64,000 bases of DNA from Streptomyces violens. GTDB lineage: Bacteria > Actinomycetota > Actinomycetes > Streptomycetales > Streptomycetaceae. How positions within the stretch are numbered: the stretch's first letter is position 1; each line of letters starts with the position of its first letter. The notes beneath the pieces were generated by a model, which saw only the letters and a program-made list of their open reading frames with translations, was not told where the DNA came from and ran no database searches. A program made the translations under genes and the position numbers. Shown here piece after piece: positions 45,101 through 52,418 of the stretch. The stretch spans positions 291,842-355,841 of the forward strand of contig NZ_JOBH01000009.1 of the NCBI RefSeq assembly GCF_000717745.1, read 5' to 3'.

Positions 45101-45421
45101 CGGGTAGAGCGCGACATGGGTGGCGCCGGGCGGCCCGGCGGACCCGCTGCCGGGCGGCTCCCGGTCGGCGCCGGGGGCGTCCTGCCGGGTGCCGGTGCGC
45201 GGGGGCGCGGGCGTCCGCGCGCCCGGCGCCCGGCCCTTGGCGTCCGCCGTGCCGCCGCCGCTCTCCTGCTCCGCGGCGGCCCCGTGCGGCCGGCACCACT
45301 GCGCCAGCCACAGGGCGTCGGCCAGCTCCCCGGCATCCGGGTCCAGGCCCGCGCCGCGCAGCGCCGCGACGACGTCGGCCCAGCTCTGCGGGGCGGTGGG
45401 GCGTCCTGCACGGTCCCGCAT
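42140..45421 (-). CDS. vWA-domain + TPR protein (SAV_2336-related), with a TTA codon
   Basis: ATG 45421 is preferred over the GTG one codon upstream because GAGGTGA lies seven bases away. In the 1093-residue protein, an N-terminal SAV_2336-type region (1-45, SWADVVAALRGAGLDPDAGELADALWLA) and a disordered Pro/Gly linker precede a vWA-like domain (about 190-330). This has a MIDAS motif LIMDASSSM (Asp200, Ser202, Ser204) and VTVLVSDCAGPLW. A helical middle (about 380-560) and TPR-like repeats (about 600-1090) follow. Paired with the MoxR ATPase eight bases upstream, it is the vWA half of a MoxR-vWA module. Codon 254 (44660-44662) is TTA, implying bldA dependence. Confidence 0.82.
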   Translation of the reverse strand: MRDRAGRPTAPQSWADVVAALRGAGLDPDAGELADALWLAQWCRPHGAAAEQESGGGTADAKGRAPGARTPAPPRTGTRQDAPGADREPPGSGSAGPPGATHVALYPAGQELPGSGAGAPAGPYGSGLPVGVPAAPALPDLLALQRALRPLQRYRSAAPAVHHVLDETATAERSARSGGLVMPVFRAVPRAEASLQLIMDASSSMCVWERLLHELQQVFAQLGAFRDVQVQFLHQGPDGRPAVSRRFETAHAPLRSADQLSDPTGRRVTVLVSDCAGPLWRSGQAHRLLHRLARQGPLAVLQPLPQRMWSRTRLPVSYGTLRRGEGPSYATALHFTGDTAQAGGGALPVPVLPPTAGALAAWARLLSGTGAGKVPAAVGWLRADQPPAPAPRPRDPLPAAEVVARFRRAASPGAAQLAVYLAAAPLCLPVMQLVQRTMLPGTGPAELSEVLLGGLLTRTDGESMAGGPWYEFVKGVQEVLLGPLGRDEALLVLKHCSAYVEQRFGKGGPNFPALAIAQLTGDRRADPAESAARLRTHPPGDGPGVRAPQPFAEVAAHVLERFVPLRTITTDGHEGPGGPASSEAVRRSQALVQRFAADGMVQNLLDAVQLLRHATGRERHRGADTALWSELAETLLRLWELQGGRALLREAREAARTAAQSGEARARTALGRVLHTEAGERRAAGDDRGALDLLRRADREFTAVCATAGLEPWHALEITLERVQVLEEQWRLGGDSGLLQETVGMLEAFADAWPYDEAQPHGLPLAHGRALLRLAGTAADREQAAAYAEQAAASLTHAADAMAAEEAPEDARLWARLDLTDALLMLTGTALDRAGRLVEDMEEAAQGPDERAAVLVRAARLAVRRFEADGDAGHLAEADRRYEAACRAVPRDREGYGDLIEEWGDALMRRAREPGGRAVIHRTVRVLRDCRMETAAGDPRLARRLLMLGRALLLRRTDDDRVDLREAEHLFGLAAQSAADPLVRAESWLELGGAHRLAHRRSGLDAQLEQAADAYRRAADAARAAQEDAADPDAAVRLCARAYHLRGEAYEDARRPRAARDAYRLALEEWRRLPDEGGPAGRETSRRLMDIGG

Positions 45422-45428
45422 CACGCGT

Positions 45429-46451
45429 TCACCTCGGCCGGTCGAGGCGCTGGATGAGCAGGTCGGCGAGCCGGTCGCGACTGGTGGGGGCGGCCTGGTG
45501 GGTGAGGTGGATGGCGTTCAGGAGCTGGTCGGCGGCGAGCAGTTCGCTGCGGGAACGTTCCAGGAAGCGGGCGATCAGGTCGTCCCCCGCGCGGGCCGCC
45601 TCCTCGCCGAGGTGCGCCCGGACGACCGTGGCCAGCCGCTTGTGGTCGGGCTGGCCCAGCTCCAGGTGGATGCAGCGGCGCAGCAGCGGCGCGGGGAAGT
45701 CCCGCTCGCCGTTGCTGGTGAGGATGACGAACGGGAAGGCGTGGCAGCGCACCCGCCCGTCGCGGATGCGGACCTTCTGCCCGTCGTCGGTGAGCACCTC
45801 CACCTCGGGCTCCCGCTCCGCCAGCCGCTCCAGCTCGGGGATGGCGAACTCGCCCTCCTCCAGGACGTTCAGCAGGTCGTTGGGCAGGTCGATGTCGCTC
45901 TTGTCGAGCTCGTCGACGAGCAGGACGCGCGGCTGCGCGGTGGGCAGCAGGGCGGTGCCCAGCGGCCCGAGCCGGATGTAGCTGCCGATGCCGCCGGGCG
46001 TCGCGGCCTGCGCGCCGGGCCCGCCGGCCGCCCGGCTGCTCGCGGCGATCTGTACGTCCTGGAGGCGGGCGATCGCGTCGTAGCGGTACAGCCCGTCGCC
46101 CAGCGTCGTCCGGCTCACCACCGGCCAGCGCAGTACCCTGCCGAGCTTCAGCTCGTGGGCGACGGCGTGCGCGAGGGTGCTCTTGCCGGTGCCGGGATTG
46201 CCGGTGACCAGCAGCGGACGGCGCAGGTACAGCGCGGCGTTGACGATCTCCAGCTCCTCGGCGCTGGGCCGGTGCATCTCCGCGACGTGCTCGCCGAGCC
46301 GCCGGGTGGAGGAGCTGTCGGTGGCGGGGCCGGGCGCGACGAGCGGGCCGCCGTCGAAGTCCCGCCAGGGCGGCGGGTCGGGGAGCGCGGCGATGCCGTC
46401 GTGGGGCTCGCCCGTGCCGCGGTAGATGAGCCATTCGTTCGGTCCGCTCAC
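45429..46451 (-). CDS. MoxR-type AAA+ ATPase
   Basis: A 340-residue AAA+ protein from a GTG with GAGGAG upstream. It has Walker A GNPGTGKST (84-92), Walker B VLLVDELDK (Asp180-Glu181), sensor 1 ILTSNGERDFPAPLLRRC and a C-terminal helical lid. MoxR ATPases act as chaperone-like remodelers, usually with vWA proteins, and here the next gene, seven bases on, encodes a vWA-TPR protein. The N-terminal 60 residues (PNEWLIYRGTGEPHDG) are characteristic of the conflict-system MoxR variants rather than of methanol-oxidation ones, as far as can be judged by eye. Confidence 0.88.
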   Translation of the reverse strand: MSGPNEWLIYRGTGEPHDGIAALPDPPPWRDFDGGPLVAPGPATDSSSTRRLGEHVAEMHRPSAEELEIVNAALYLRRPLLVTGNPGTGKSTLAHAVAHELKLGRVLRWPVVSRTTLGDGLYRYDAIARLQDVQIAASSRAAGGPGAQAATPGGIGSYIRLGPLGTALLPTAQPRVLLVDELDKSDIDLPNDLLNVLEEGEFAIPELERLAEREPEVEVLTDDGQKVRIRDGRVRCHAFPFVILTSNGERDFPAPLLRRCIHLELGQPDHKRLATVVRAHLGEEAARAGDDLIARFLERSRSELLAADQLLNAIHLTHQAAPTSRDRLADLLIQRLDRPR

Positions 46452-46581
46452 TGCGAACTCCTCGTCGGTGGTGGGTCATCGGCGGTAGCGCACCGGCCAC
46501 GCTCCGACCGTATCGGGACGGACCGCGACCCGGTAGAAGCACACGGAAACCGGTGGGAGCACGCCCGGAACCGGGTGCCCC

Positions 46582-48618
46582 TCACGGCGTCTCCAGCACA
46601 TCGTCCGCGCCCGGCAACGGCCGTCCCGGATCGTCGTACAGCAGCGTGATCCCGCGTGACCAGTACGCTTCCGGCTCCGCCGCGCCGATGCCGGCGCGCA
46701 GCTCACGGACGGCGAGGGGCAGCCGGTGGGCGGTCGTGCCGCTCTTGACCGTGCGCAGTATCCCGCGGTGGTACTCCCCGCACACCGGGTCCATGCGCTC
46801 CCTGCGCCACAGTGCCACCGGGTGGCCGCTGCCGACGATCCGGCGGATCGTCGCGGCCCCGCCGTCGCCCCCGGGGACCCGGCACAGCACGGGGAAGGAC
46901 CGCGGCCCCAGCTCCCGCAGCAGGTCCGCCGTCACCTCCTCGGGGCGGCCCTCGTCGCAGTCGACGCACGTGTGCTCCATGCCGTCCTCGTGCAGCCGGG
47001 TCCAGCGCTCCTGCGGCCCGGTCCCCGGGTCCGTACCGTCCCCTTCGCCGCACGCCGGTCCCGGCGGCCGGTCCGCGCAGCGCACCACCACCGGCCGCAG
47101 CTCCCCTATCGGTCTGCTGCCCGGCGGTATCCGCCAGGTGTCCACGTCCAGGTCCAGCAGCGCCTGTCTGAGGGCGACTTCGAGGACGGCCGGGCGGCCG
47201 GGCTCGTCGCTGCGGCGGAACGCCTCGCCCAGCGGGCCGGCCAGCTCGGCGGGCAGGTCGGCCAGCGCCGTGCCGTGCCGGCCCTCGCCCAGCGGCAGGT
47301 CGCCGGAGGGTCTGCTCGCGGTGAGGTACCAGTCGAACCGGCCCTGCTCCCAGGCGCGTTCGGTGATCTCCAGCAGGACGGACGGCAGTGGGCCGCCCGC
47401 GGCCGCGTGCTCGCCGGTGCGGCGGCCCCGGCCGACCGCGCGGGCCCGCACCCGGGCGTGCCACTCGGCGCCCAGCCGGTTCCGGGCCAGCGGCGGCAGC
47501 TCGGTCATGGCCAGATCGCGCACCCAGTCCCAGACCGCGTCCGCCGCCTCGGTCGTCGCCGGATACGGATGCTCGGCGGTCGCGGCGTACACCGCGTACC
47601 GCAGCACTGCCTCCAACTCGCTGTGTTCATCGCGCAGTTCGAGGCGGTCGAGGTAGACCTCCAGCCCCTCGCGCCAGCCGCGGGGCGCGGGCGAGAGCCC
47701 CTCGCCGCGGCGCGGCAGCAGCTCGTCGACCAGGGCCACCAGCGCGGGCGTGCCGGCCGGCGGCGGCAGTTGCGCGAGCAGGCCGTGCAGCACCACCCGG
47801 CGCTTGGGGGTCAGCGCCGCGACCGTGGCGGCCGAGGCGGGCAGCCCGCTCTGCGCCTCGGTCCAGGTGTCCCGGGCCTCGCTGACGTCGGCGTGCCGGT
47901 CGGCGTGGTACCGGTCGTGGGCGTGCAGGACACGGTGGTACGGGTCGTCCTCCTCGCGGCCGATCGGGGTGCCGGGGACGCCGATCCGGCGCAGCTGGGC
48001 CAGCGCGATGCCGAGCCCGCCGTCGCGCGCACCGCCGCGCCGTCCCTTCAGTACGCCGATCACCTCACCGCGCTCGACGTCGACCAGCGGGCCGCCGGAG
48101 AGCCCCTCCGGCATCTCGTCCTCGTTGCCGAGCCGCAGCAGGCCCTCGCCGCCGAACTCGCCGCGCACGGTGCACCGTCCGTCGAACGCGCCGACCGTCC
48201 CGGCGATCTCCGTGTACCCGAAGTACGCGACGCGCTCGCCGCCGTGTGCCCGCACCGTGCGCGGCGAGAGCCAGCAGCAGGGGTGCGCGGTGGGCTGGAG
48301 CAGCCGGATCAGGGCGAGGTCGGGGGCGGGCAGCAGGCCATCGGTGCGCACCGCGGGCTCGGCCCATTCGACGCGGCCGCGCGCGCTGCCCCCTTCGAAG
48401 CTCACGCCCACTTCGCCCCCCTCGCCCTCCAGCGCGACATGGGCGCAGGTGAGCACCCAGTTGGGGGCGACGAAGAAGCCGCTCCCCCACAGCGGCGGCT
48501 CGGACTGCCCTCCGTGGGGATACCCGTCCCGGGCGGCGTGGATGCGCACCGTCGCGGCCTTGACGAGCGGGGCGAAGCGCCGGGAGAAGTACGCGTCCGG
48601 ATCGTGCGCCCCGGTCAT
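46582..48618 (-). CDS. Trypsin-like protease fused to VMAP-like C-terminal region
   Basis: ATG 48618 overlaps the upstream small gene (ATGA). Of 678 residues, the first 225 are a trypsin-fold serine protease with intact triad: His60 (VLTCAHVAL), Asp100 (PAPDLALIRL), Ser174 (EGLSGGPLVD). There is no signal peptide or membrane anchor, so it works in the cytoplasm. About 270-360 are helical. The remainder (LEITERAWEQGRFDWYLTA, DVDTWRIPP, VCGEYHRGILRTVKSGTTAHRLPLAVRELR) resembles the VMAP-C region of vWA-MoxR-associated proteins found in predicted bacterial conflict systems. The MoxR and vWA genes follow, supporting a three-part module in which the ATPase/vWA pair gates a protease effector. Confidence 0.75.
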   Translation of the reverse strand: MTGAHDPDAYFSRRFAPLVKAATVRIHAARDGYPHGGQSEPPLWGSGFFVAPNWVLTCAHVALEGEGGEVGVSFEGGSARGRVEWAEPAVRTDGLLPAPDLALIRLLQPTAHPCCWLSPRTVRAHGGERVAYFGYTEIAGTVGAFDGRCTVRGEFGGEGLLRLGNEDEMPEGLSGGPLVDVERGEVIGVLKGRRGGARDGGLGIALAQLRRIGVPGTPIGREEDDPYHRVLHAHDRYHADRHADVSEARDTWTEAQSGLPASAATVAALTPKRRVVLHGLLAQLPPPAGTPALVALVDELLPRRGEGLSPAPRGWREGLEVYLDRLELRDEHSELEAVLRYAVYAATAEHPYPATTEAADAVWDWVRDLAMTELPPLARNRLGAEWHARVRARAVGRGRRTGEHAAAGGPLPSVLLEITERAWEQGRFDWYLTASRPSGDLPLGEGRHGTALADLPAELAGPLGEAFRRSDEPGRPAVLEVALRQALLDLDVDTWRIPPGSRPIGELRPVVVRCADRPPGPACGEGDGTDPGTGPQERWTRLHEDGMEHTCVDCDEGRPEEVTADLLRELGPRSFPVLCRVPGGDGGAATIRRIVGSGHPVALWRRERMDPVCGEYHRGILRTVKSGTTAHRLPLAVRELRAGIGAAEPEAYWSRGITLLYDDPGRPLPGADDVLETP

Positions 48619-48986
48619 GCGCCGCCCCCGGTCCCGCCCTCCGCAAGGTCGGCGGGCGGGCCGCCCTGCCAGGTGAGGGTGACGTTGATGGCGGCCTTGG
48701 CCTCGCCGTCCGCGAGCAGTCCGACCAGGGTCCCCGACTTCCCGCTCAGCTCGATGCCGAACTGCACGCTGACCTCGTCGGGCCGCAGCCCTTGGAGCGC
48801 CCCGGCCAGCGACCGGGCGACGCCGTGCACCAGCCCGTCCAGGCTCTCCAGCCGCCCGACGACGCGGTCGCTGAAGAAGCCGCTGTCGGCGTAGTCCTCC
48901 GTATCCTCGGCGCCGGATATCCGGGCCCAGACGGGCGTGCCGTCCGGCAGTTCGATCCGTGCGACACGCGTCGCGTCCTCGCTCAT
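48615..48986 (-). CDS. Trypsin-co-occurring (Trypco1-like) small protein
   Basis: A 123-residue protein starting the nine-gene cluster. Its features (RIELPDGTPVWARISG, a long amphipathic helix around VVGRLESLDGLVHGVARSLAGAL, then RPDEVSVQFGIELSGKSG and AAINVTLTW) match the small trypsin-co-occurring domain family linked to protease-containing conflict systems. Its stop overlaps the protease gene start (ATGA), so the two proteins are made together in similar amounts. It may be an adaptor or an inhibitor that holds the protease inactive; that is inference. Family name is from memory. Confidence 0.7.
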   Translation of the reverse strand: MSEDATRVARIELPDGTPVWARISGAEDTEDYADSGFFSDRVVGRLESLDGLVHGVARSLAGALQGLRPDEVSVQFGIELSGKSGTLVGLLADGEAKAAINVTLTWQGGPPADLAEGGTGGGA

Positions 48987-49113
48987 GCCACCCCCCGCTG
49001 CCCCCTGCGCCAGGAGGCCGGCCCGTGCCCGGTGCCGATGCGCGGTCCCGGACCGCCGCTGCCTATCCTGACCTGGAATGTCCTTACCCCTACCCCCTTA
49101 GCGGAGCACTCAC

Positions 49114-49296
49114 GTGTATTTCACCGACCGAGGTATCGAGGAGCTGGAGAGCCGGCGCGGCGAGGAAGAGGTGACCCTCGGCTGGGTCGCCGAGCAGCTC
49201 CGGACGTTCGTCGACCTCAACCCCGACTTCGAGGTGCCGGTGGAGCGGCTGGCGACCTGGCTGGCGCGGCTGGACGACGAGGACGACGACGAGTGA
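49114..49296 (+). CDS. DUF6104-type small protein
   Basis: A 60-residue acidic protein from a GTG with GGAG upstream. It starts YFTDRGIEELESRRGEEEVTLGWVAEQLRTFVDLNPDFE and ends in an Asp/Glu run (DDEDDDE). This matches a small, widely conserved Streptomyces protein family of unknown function. It is divergent from the conflict-system cluster by 127 bases, so the two could share a control region. Confidence 0.85.
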   Translation: MYFTDRGIEELESRRGEEEVTLGWVAEQLRTFVDLNPDFEVPVERLATWLARLDDEDDDE

Positions 49297-49344
49297 CGAG
49301 GGGCGCCTACCTGCCGGCGCAGGGCGCTTGACTTCCCCGTACCG

Positions 49345-49375
49345 CGATATATCGTGTTCTCAACGAACACGATAT
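49345..49375 (+). promoter_or_regulatory. PadR-type operator and promoter of the DUF4097-padR operon
   Basis: ATATCGTGTTC (49349-49359) and GAACACGATAT (49365-49375) form a perfect 11-bp dyad with 5-base spacer, overlapped by a second palindrome CGATATATCG (49345-49354). TTGACT at 49329-49334 is the likely -35 and the -10 falls inside the dyad. Binding would block transcription, suiting autorepression by the PadR protein encoded second in the operon. Confidence 0.7.
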
Positions 49376-49406
49376 GTTGCGTTGTCGTACACAGGGGAGG
49401 CACGTC

Positions 49407-50285
49407 ATGTCAGCCAGCAAAGAGTGGCCGGACGGCCCGGCCGAGGTGGCCGAGCCGCGCACGCTCGACATCGACGCGCCGGTGAACACGCTGCAGGTGC
49501 GGGTGTACGGCGGCACGGTGAATGTCGTCGGCAGCACGACGACCGACCGCACCCGAGTCGAGATCACCGAGATCGACGGCCCGCCGCTCACCGTCTCCCA
49601 CGACCGCGGCACGCTCACCGTCGGCTATGACGACCTCCCCTGGCGGGGACTGCTGAAGTTCCTCGACCGCAAGGGCTGGCAGCGCAGCGCCGTCGTCTCG
49701 GTGACCGTCCCGGCCGCCGCCCGGGTCGAGGTCGGCACGGTCGGCGCGAGCGCGGTGCTCTCCGGCATCACCGGGCGTACGGAGCTGCGCGGCGTCTCCG
49801 GCGACGCCACCCTGGTCCGGCTGACCGGGCCGGTGCGCGCCGAGACCGTCACCGGCCGGGTCGAGGCCCAGGCCGTCACCGGCGACCTGCGGTTCCACTC
49901 CGTCTCCGGCGATCTGACGATCATCGACGGCGGCGGCAGTTCCGTACGTGCCGAGTCGGTCACCGGCGACATGGTCGTGGACCTGGACCCGGCGGCGGAG
50001 GGCACCGACGTGCACCTCACGACGGTCTCCGGCGAGGTCGCCATCCGGCTGCCGGAACCGGCCGACACCGAGGTGGAGGCCAGCACCACCAGCGGCGCCG
50101 TCTCCAATGCCTTCGACGACCTGCGGGTCGGCGGCCAGTGGGGCGCCAAGAACATCACCGGACGGCTCGGCGCGGGCACCGGGCGCCTGAAGGTCACCAC
50201 CGTCTCCGGCTCACTGGCCCTGCTGCGCCGCCCGCGCACCGAGGACGCCCCCGCCGACCCGCCCGCCGACAAGAAGGTGCTGTAG
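49407..50285 (+). CDS. DUF4097 beta-strand repeat protein
   Basis: ATG 49407 with GGGGAGG upstream; 292 residues. The sequence is built from short beta repeats of the form TVxGxVxxxxVSGD (for example ITGRTELRGVSGDATLVRLTG, AVTGDLRFHSVSGDLTIIDGG), a parallel beta-helix-like adhesin-type fold usually without enzymatic residues. There is no signal peptide or membrane segment. It forms an operon with the PadR gene, a pairing common in actinomycetes where PadR regulates envelope or stress genes; function of the DUF4097 partner is unknown. Confidence 0.88.
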   Translation: MSASKEWPDGPAEVAEPRTLDIDAPVNTLQVRVYGGTVNVVGSTTTDRTRVEITEIDGPPLTVSHDRGTLTVGYDDLPWRGLLKFLDRKGWQRSAVVSVTVPAAARVEVGTVGASAVLSGITGRTELRGVSGDATLVRLTGPVRAETVTGRVEAQAVTGDLRFHSVSGDLTIIDGGGSSVRAESVTGDMVVDLDPAAEGTDVHLTTVSGEVAIRLPEPADTEVEASTTSGAVSNAFDDLRVGGQWGAKNITGRLGAGTGRLKVTTVSGSLALLRRPRTEDAPADPPADKKVL

Positions 50286-50289
50286 AGCC

Positions 50290-51360
50290 ATGCCCCCCGT
50301 CTTCGCGCACGGCCGCCTCCGTCTGTATCTGCTGAAGCTGCTGGACGAGGCGCCCCGCCACGGTTACGAGATCATCCGGCTGCTGGAGGAGCGCTTCCAG
50401 GGCCTGTACGCGCCCTCCGCCGGCACCGTCTACCCGCGCCTCGCCAAGCTCTCCGACGAGGGCCTGGTCACGCACGCCACCGAGGGCGGCCGCAAGGTGT
50501 ACTCCATCACCGAGGCGGGCCGCGCCGAACTGGCGGCCCGCGGCGGCGAACTGGCCGAACTGGAGCTGGAGATCCGCGAGTCCGTCGCGGCGCTGGCCTC
50601 CGACATCCGCGAGGACGTCAGCGGTTCGGCGCGCGACCTGCGCCGCGAGATGCGCGAGGCCGCGCAGGCCACTCGCCGGCAGGCAGGGCGCAACGGCAGG
50701 CCGGGCGGCCCCGACTTCCCCGGCTTCCCGGGCCCCTCCGAGGCGTTCGACCGCGGCCCCGACGACCCCGAGGCGTGGCGGTACGCCAAGGAGGAGTTCC
50801 GGCGCGCCAAGGAGGAGTGGAAGGAGCAGGCCCGGCGGGCGAAGGAGGAGAGCCGGCGGGCCAAGCAGGAGGCACAGCGCGCCCGTAAGCAGGCCAAGAA
50901 CGCCAAGGACTCGGCGCGCGAGGAGGTCCAGGAGGTCATCCGCCGGGTGCAGGAGCGGGCCCAGGAGCAGGTGCGCTCGGGCGACTGGCCGGGCGCGGTG
51001 CGCGATGTGCTGTCCGAGGTCTCGCGCGAGGTCGGCCGCTTCACGGAGGGCTTCGCGGCGGCGTCCGGTGGCTCCGGGCCGACGGCATCCGGTACCGCCG
51101 GATCCGCGGCGTCCGGTACCACCGAATCCGCGGCGTCCGGTACAGCCGACTCCGCGCCTCCGGAGCCGGCCTGGGTGCACGAACCGGCCACCGGCGATCC
51201 GGCCCGTGATCTGGACCGGCTGCTGGACCGGTTCCGCGACGACCTCCGGGACGCGGCGCGCGACCACGGCGTGGACGAAGCCCAGTTGGCGGCGGCCCGG
51301 CAGCACCTCGCGACGGCCGCCGCACACATCGGCGCGCTGCTGCGACGCCCCCCTCAGTAA
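50290..51360 (+). CDS. PadR-family regulator with long charged coiled coil
   Basis: A 356-residue protein four bases after the DUF4097 gene. The PadR winged helix is at 1-90 (RLYLLKLLDEAPRHGYEIIRLLEERFQG, AGTVYPRLAKLSDEGLV, GGRKVYSITEAGRAEL). The usual C-terminal dimer helix is replaced by an unusually long Lys/Arg/Glu/Ala coiled coil (about 160-235, repeats of RRAKEE) and a disordered part with three 8-residue ASGTxxSA repeats (51085-51160, DNA repeats too). A second helical end (about 305-350) follows. It is probably the repressor acting on 49345-49375. The ordinary PadR is about 180 residues, so this is an extended type. Confidence 0.9.
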   Translation: MPPVFAHGRLRLYLLKLLDEAPRHGYEIIRLLEERFQGLYAPSAGTVYPRLAKLSDEGLVTHATEGGRKVYSITEAGRAELAARGGELAELELEIRESVAALASDIREDVSGSARDLRREMREAAQATRRQAGRNGRPGGPDFPGFPGPSEAFDRGPDDPEAWRYAKEEFRRAKEEWKEQARRAKEESRRAKQEAQRARKQAKNAKDSAREEVQEVIRRVQERAQEQVRSGDWPGAVRDVLSEVSREVGRFTEGFAAASGGSGPTASGTAGSAASGTTESAASGTADSAPPEPAWVHEPATGDPARDLDRLLDRFRDDLRDAARDHGVDEAQLAAARQHLATAAAHIGALLRRPPQ

Positions 51361-51378
51361 TCACTCACGGTTATTTTT

Positions 51379-51424
51379 CGAAGGGCCGGGTTCACCCCAG
51401 GTAATCGGGGAACCCGGCCCTTCG
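51379..51424 (+). terminator. Terminator of the DUF4097-padR operon
   Basis: A 14-bp perfect stem (51379-51392 with 51411-51424), preceded by TTATTTTT. A further inner pairing CCCC/GGGG. Confidence 0.85.
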
Positions 51425-51487
51425 CAGGGCCGCCGTCCGTACTCGGACCGGCCGCGGCGTTCCGCCGACCCATGGCCTTGCCCACGC

Positions 51488-51527
51488 TTGACTTCAACTC
51501 TCCTTATTCATAAGTCACTTGAAGGCC
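51488..51527 (+). promoter_or_regulatory. Candidate promoter of the SCO6745-type gene
   Basis: TTGACT at 51489-51494 with TAAGTC or CATAAG 16-17 bases later; CTTCAA (51492-51497) and TTGAAG (51519-51524) form an inverted repeat around it. A moderate match by eye. Confidence 0.4.
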
Positions 51528-51539
51528 ATGAGGTATGCG

Positions 51540-52418
51540 ATGTCGGAGTATCCCGCGGTTGCCCGCAGGCTGTGGCACCACCTCGAACCGCTGCACGCCA
51601 CCCTCTACTTCGCTCCCGAGGCCTTCGAGGAGGCGGCGGCGCTCGGGTACGACGTCGGAACCCGCTGGCCCAGCTACTTCGCCTGGCGCACCGCCCCGTT
51701 GGGCGCCGCCGGGCCTGAGCTGGTGGCCGCCACGTACTACAGCTTCAGCCCGCGGATGGTCGAGCAGTACGTGCCGCTGATCTGGTCGACGGCCGCGCCC
51801 GCGAAGGTGCTGGAGGCCCGGCTGCACGCGATGGACCGCGTACTGCGCCGGCTGATCGGCGACCGGCTGACCAAGGAGCAGCTCGCGGAGGCGGCCCGGC
51901 TGGCCCGCCAGGCCGCGGAGAACGCGATACCGGCCGCCCGGCCGCTGGCCGCCGCCAATCTGGACCTGCCCTGGCCTGCCGAGCCGCACCTGGAGCTGTG
52001 GCAGGCGCTGACCGTCCTGCGCGAGCACCGCGGCGACGGGCACCTGGCCGCGCTGCTCACCGCGGGACTGGACCCGTGCGAGTCGCTGGTCTCGTTCGCG
52101 GCGGTGGGCGCGGCGCCGGAGGAGCACTTCCGCAGCCGCGGCTGGTCCCCGCAGGAGTGGCACGAGGCCCGCGACCGGCTGGCCGCGCGCGGCTGGATCG
52201 CGCCCGACGGCCGCGCCACCGACCGCGCCCGCGAGGGCCGGGAGGCGGTCGAGCGGCTGACGGACCAGCTGGCCGCGGGCCCGTGGCGGGCGCTGGGCCG
52301 CGCCCGCGCCGACCGCCTCGCCCAGCTGATCACCCCGCTGCTGACCGCCGTCTTCGAGTCCGGCCACCTCCCGAAGACCACCACCCTGGGCATCAGCACG
52401 ATCCGCGTCGCGTACTAG
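51540..52418 (+). CDS. SCO6745-type helical protein
   Basis: Three in-frame starts are close together; ATG 51540 has GAGG six bases upstream and gives 292 residues. Landmarks are RLWHHLEPLHATLYFAPEA, GTRWPSYFAWRTAPLG, VAATYYSFSPRMVEQYVPLIW and a C-terminal half resembling a duplicated winged-helix MarR-like region (RSRGWSPQEWHEARDRLAARGWI, TDRAREGREAVERLTD). It belongs to a family named after SCO6745; its function is unknown, and similarity to DNA-binding proteins suggests a regulator. The stop overlaps the convergent binding protein stop at the palindrome CTAG. Confidence 0.75.
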   Translation: MSEYPAVARRLWHHLEPLHATLYFAPEAFEEAAALGYDVGTRWPSYFAWRTAPLGAAGPELVAATYYSFSPRMVEQYVPLIWSTAAPAKVLEARLHAMDRVLRRLIGDRLTKEQLAEAARLARQAAENAIPAARPLAAANLDLPWPAEPHLELWQALTVLREHRGDGHLAALLTAGLDPCESLVSFAAVGAAPEEHFRSRGWSPQEWHEARDRLAARGWIAPDGRATDRAREGREAVERLTDQLAAGPWRALGRARADRLAQLITPLLTAVFESGHLPKTTTLGISTIRVAY

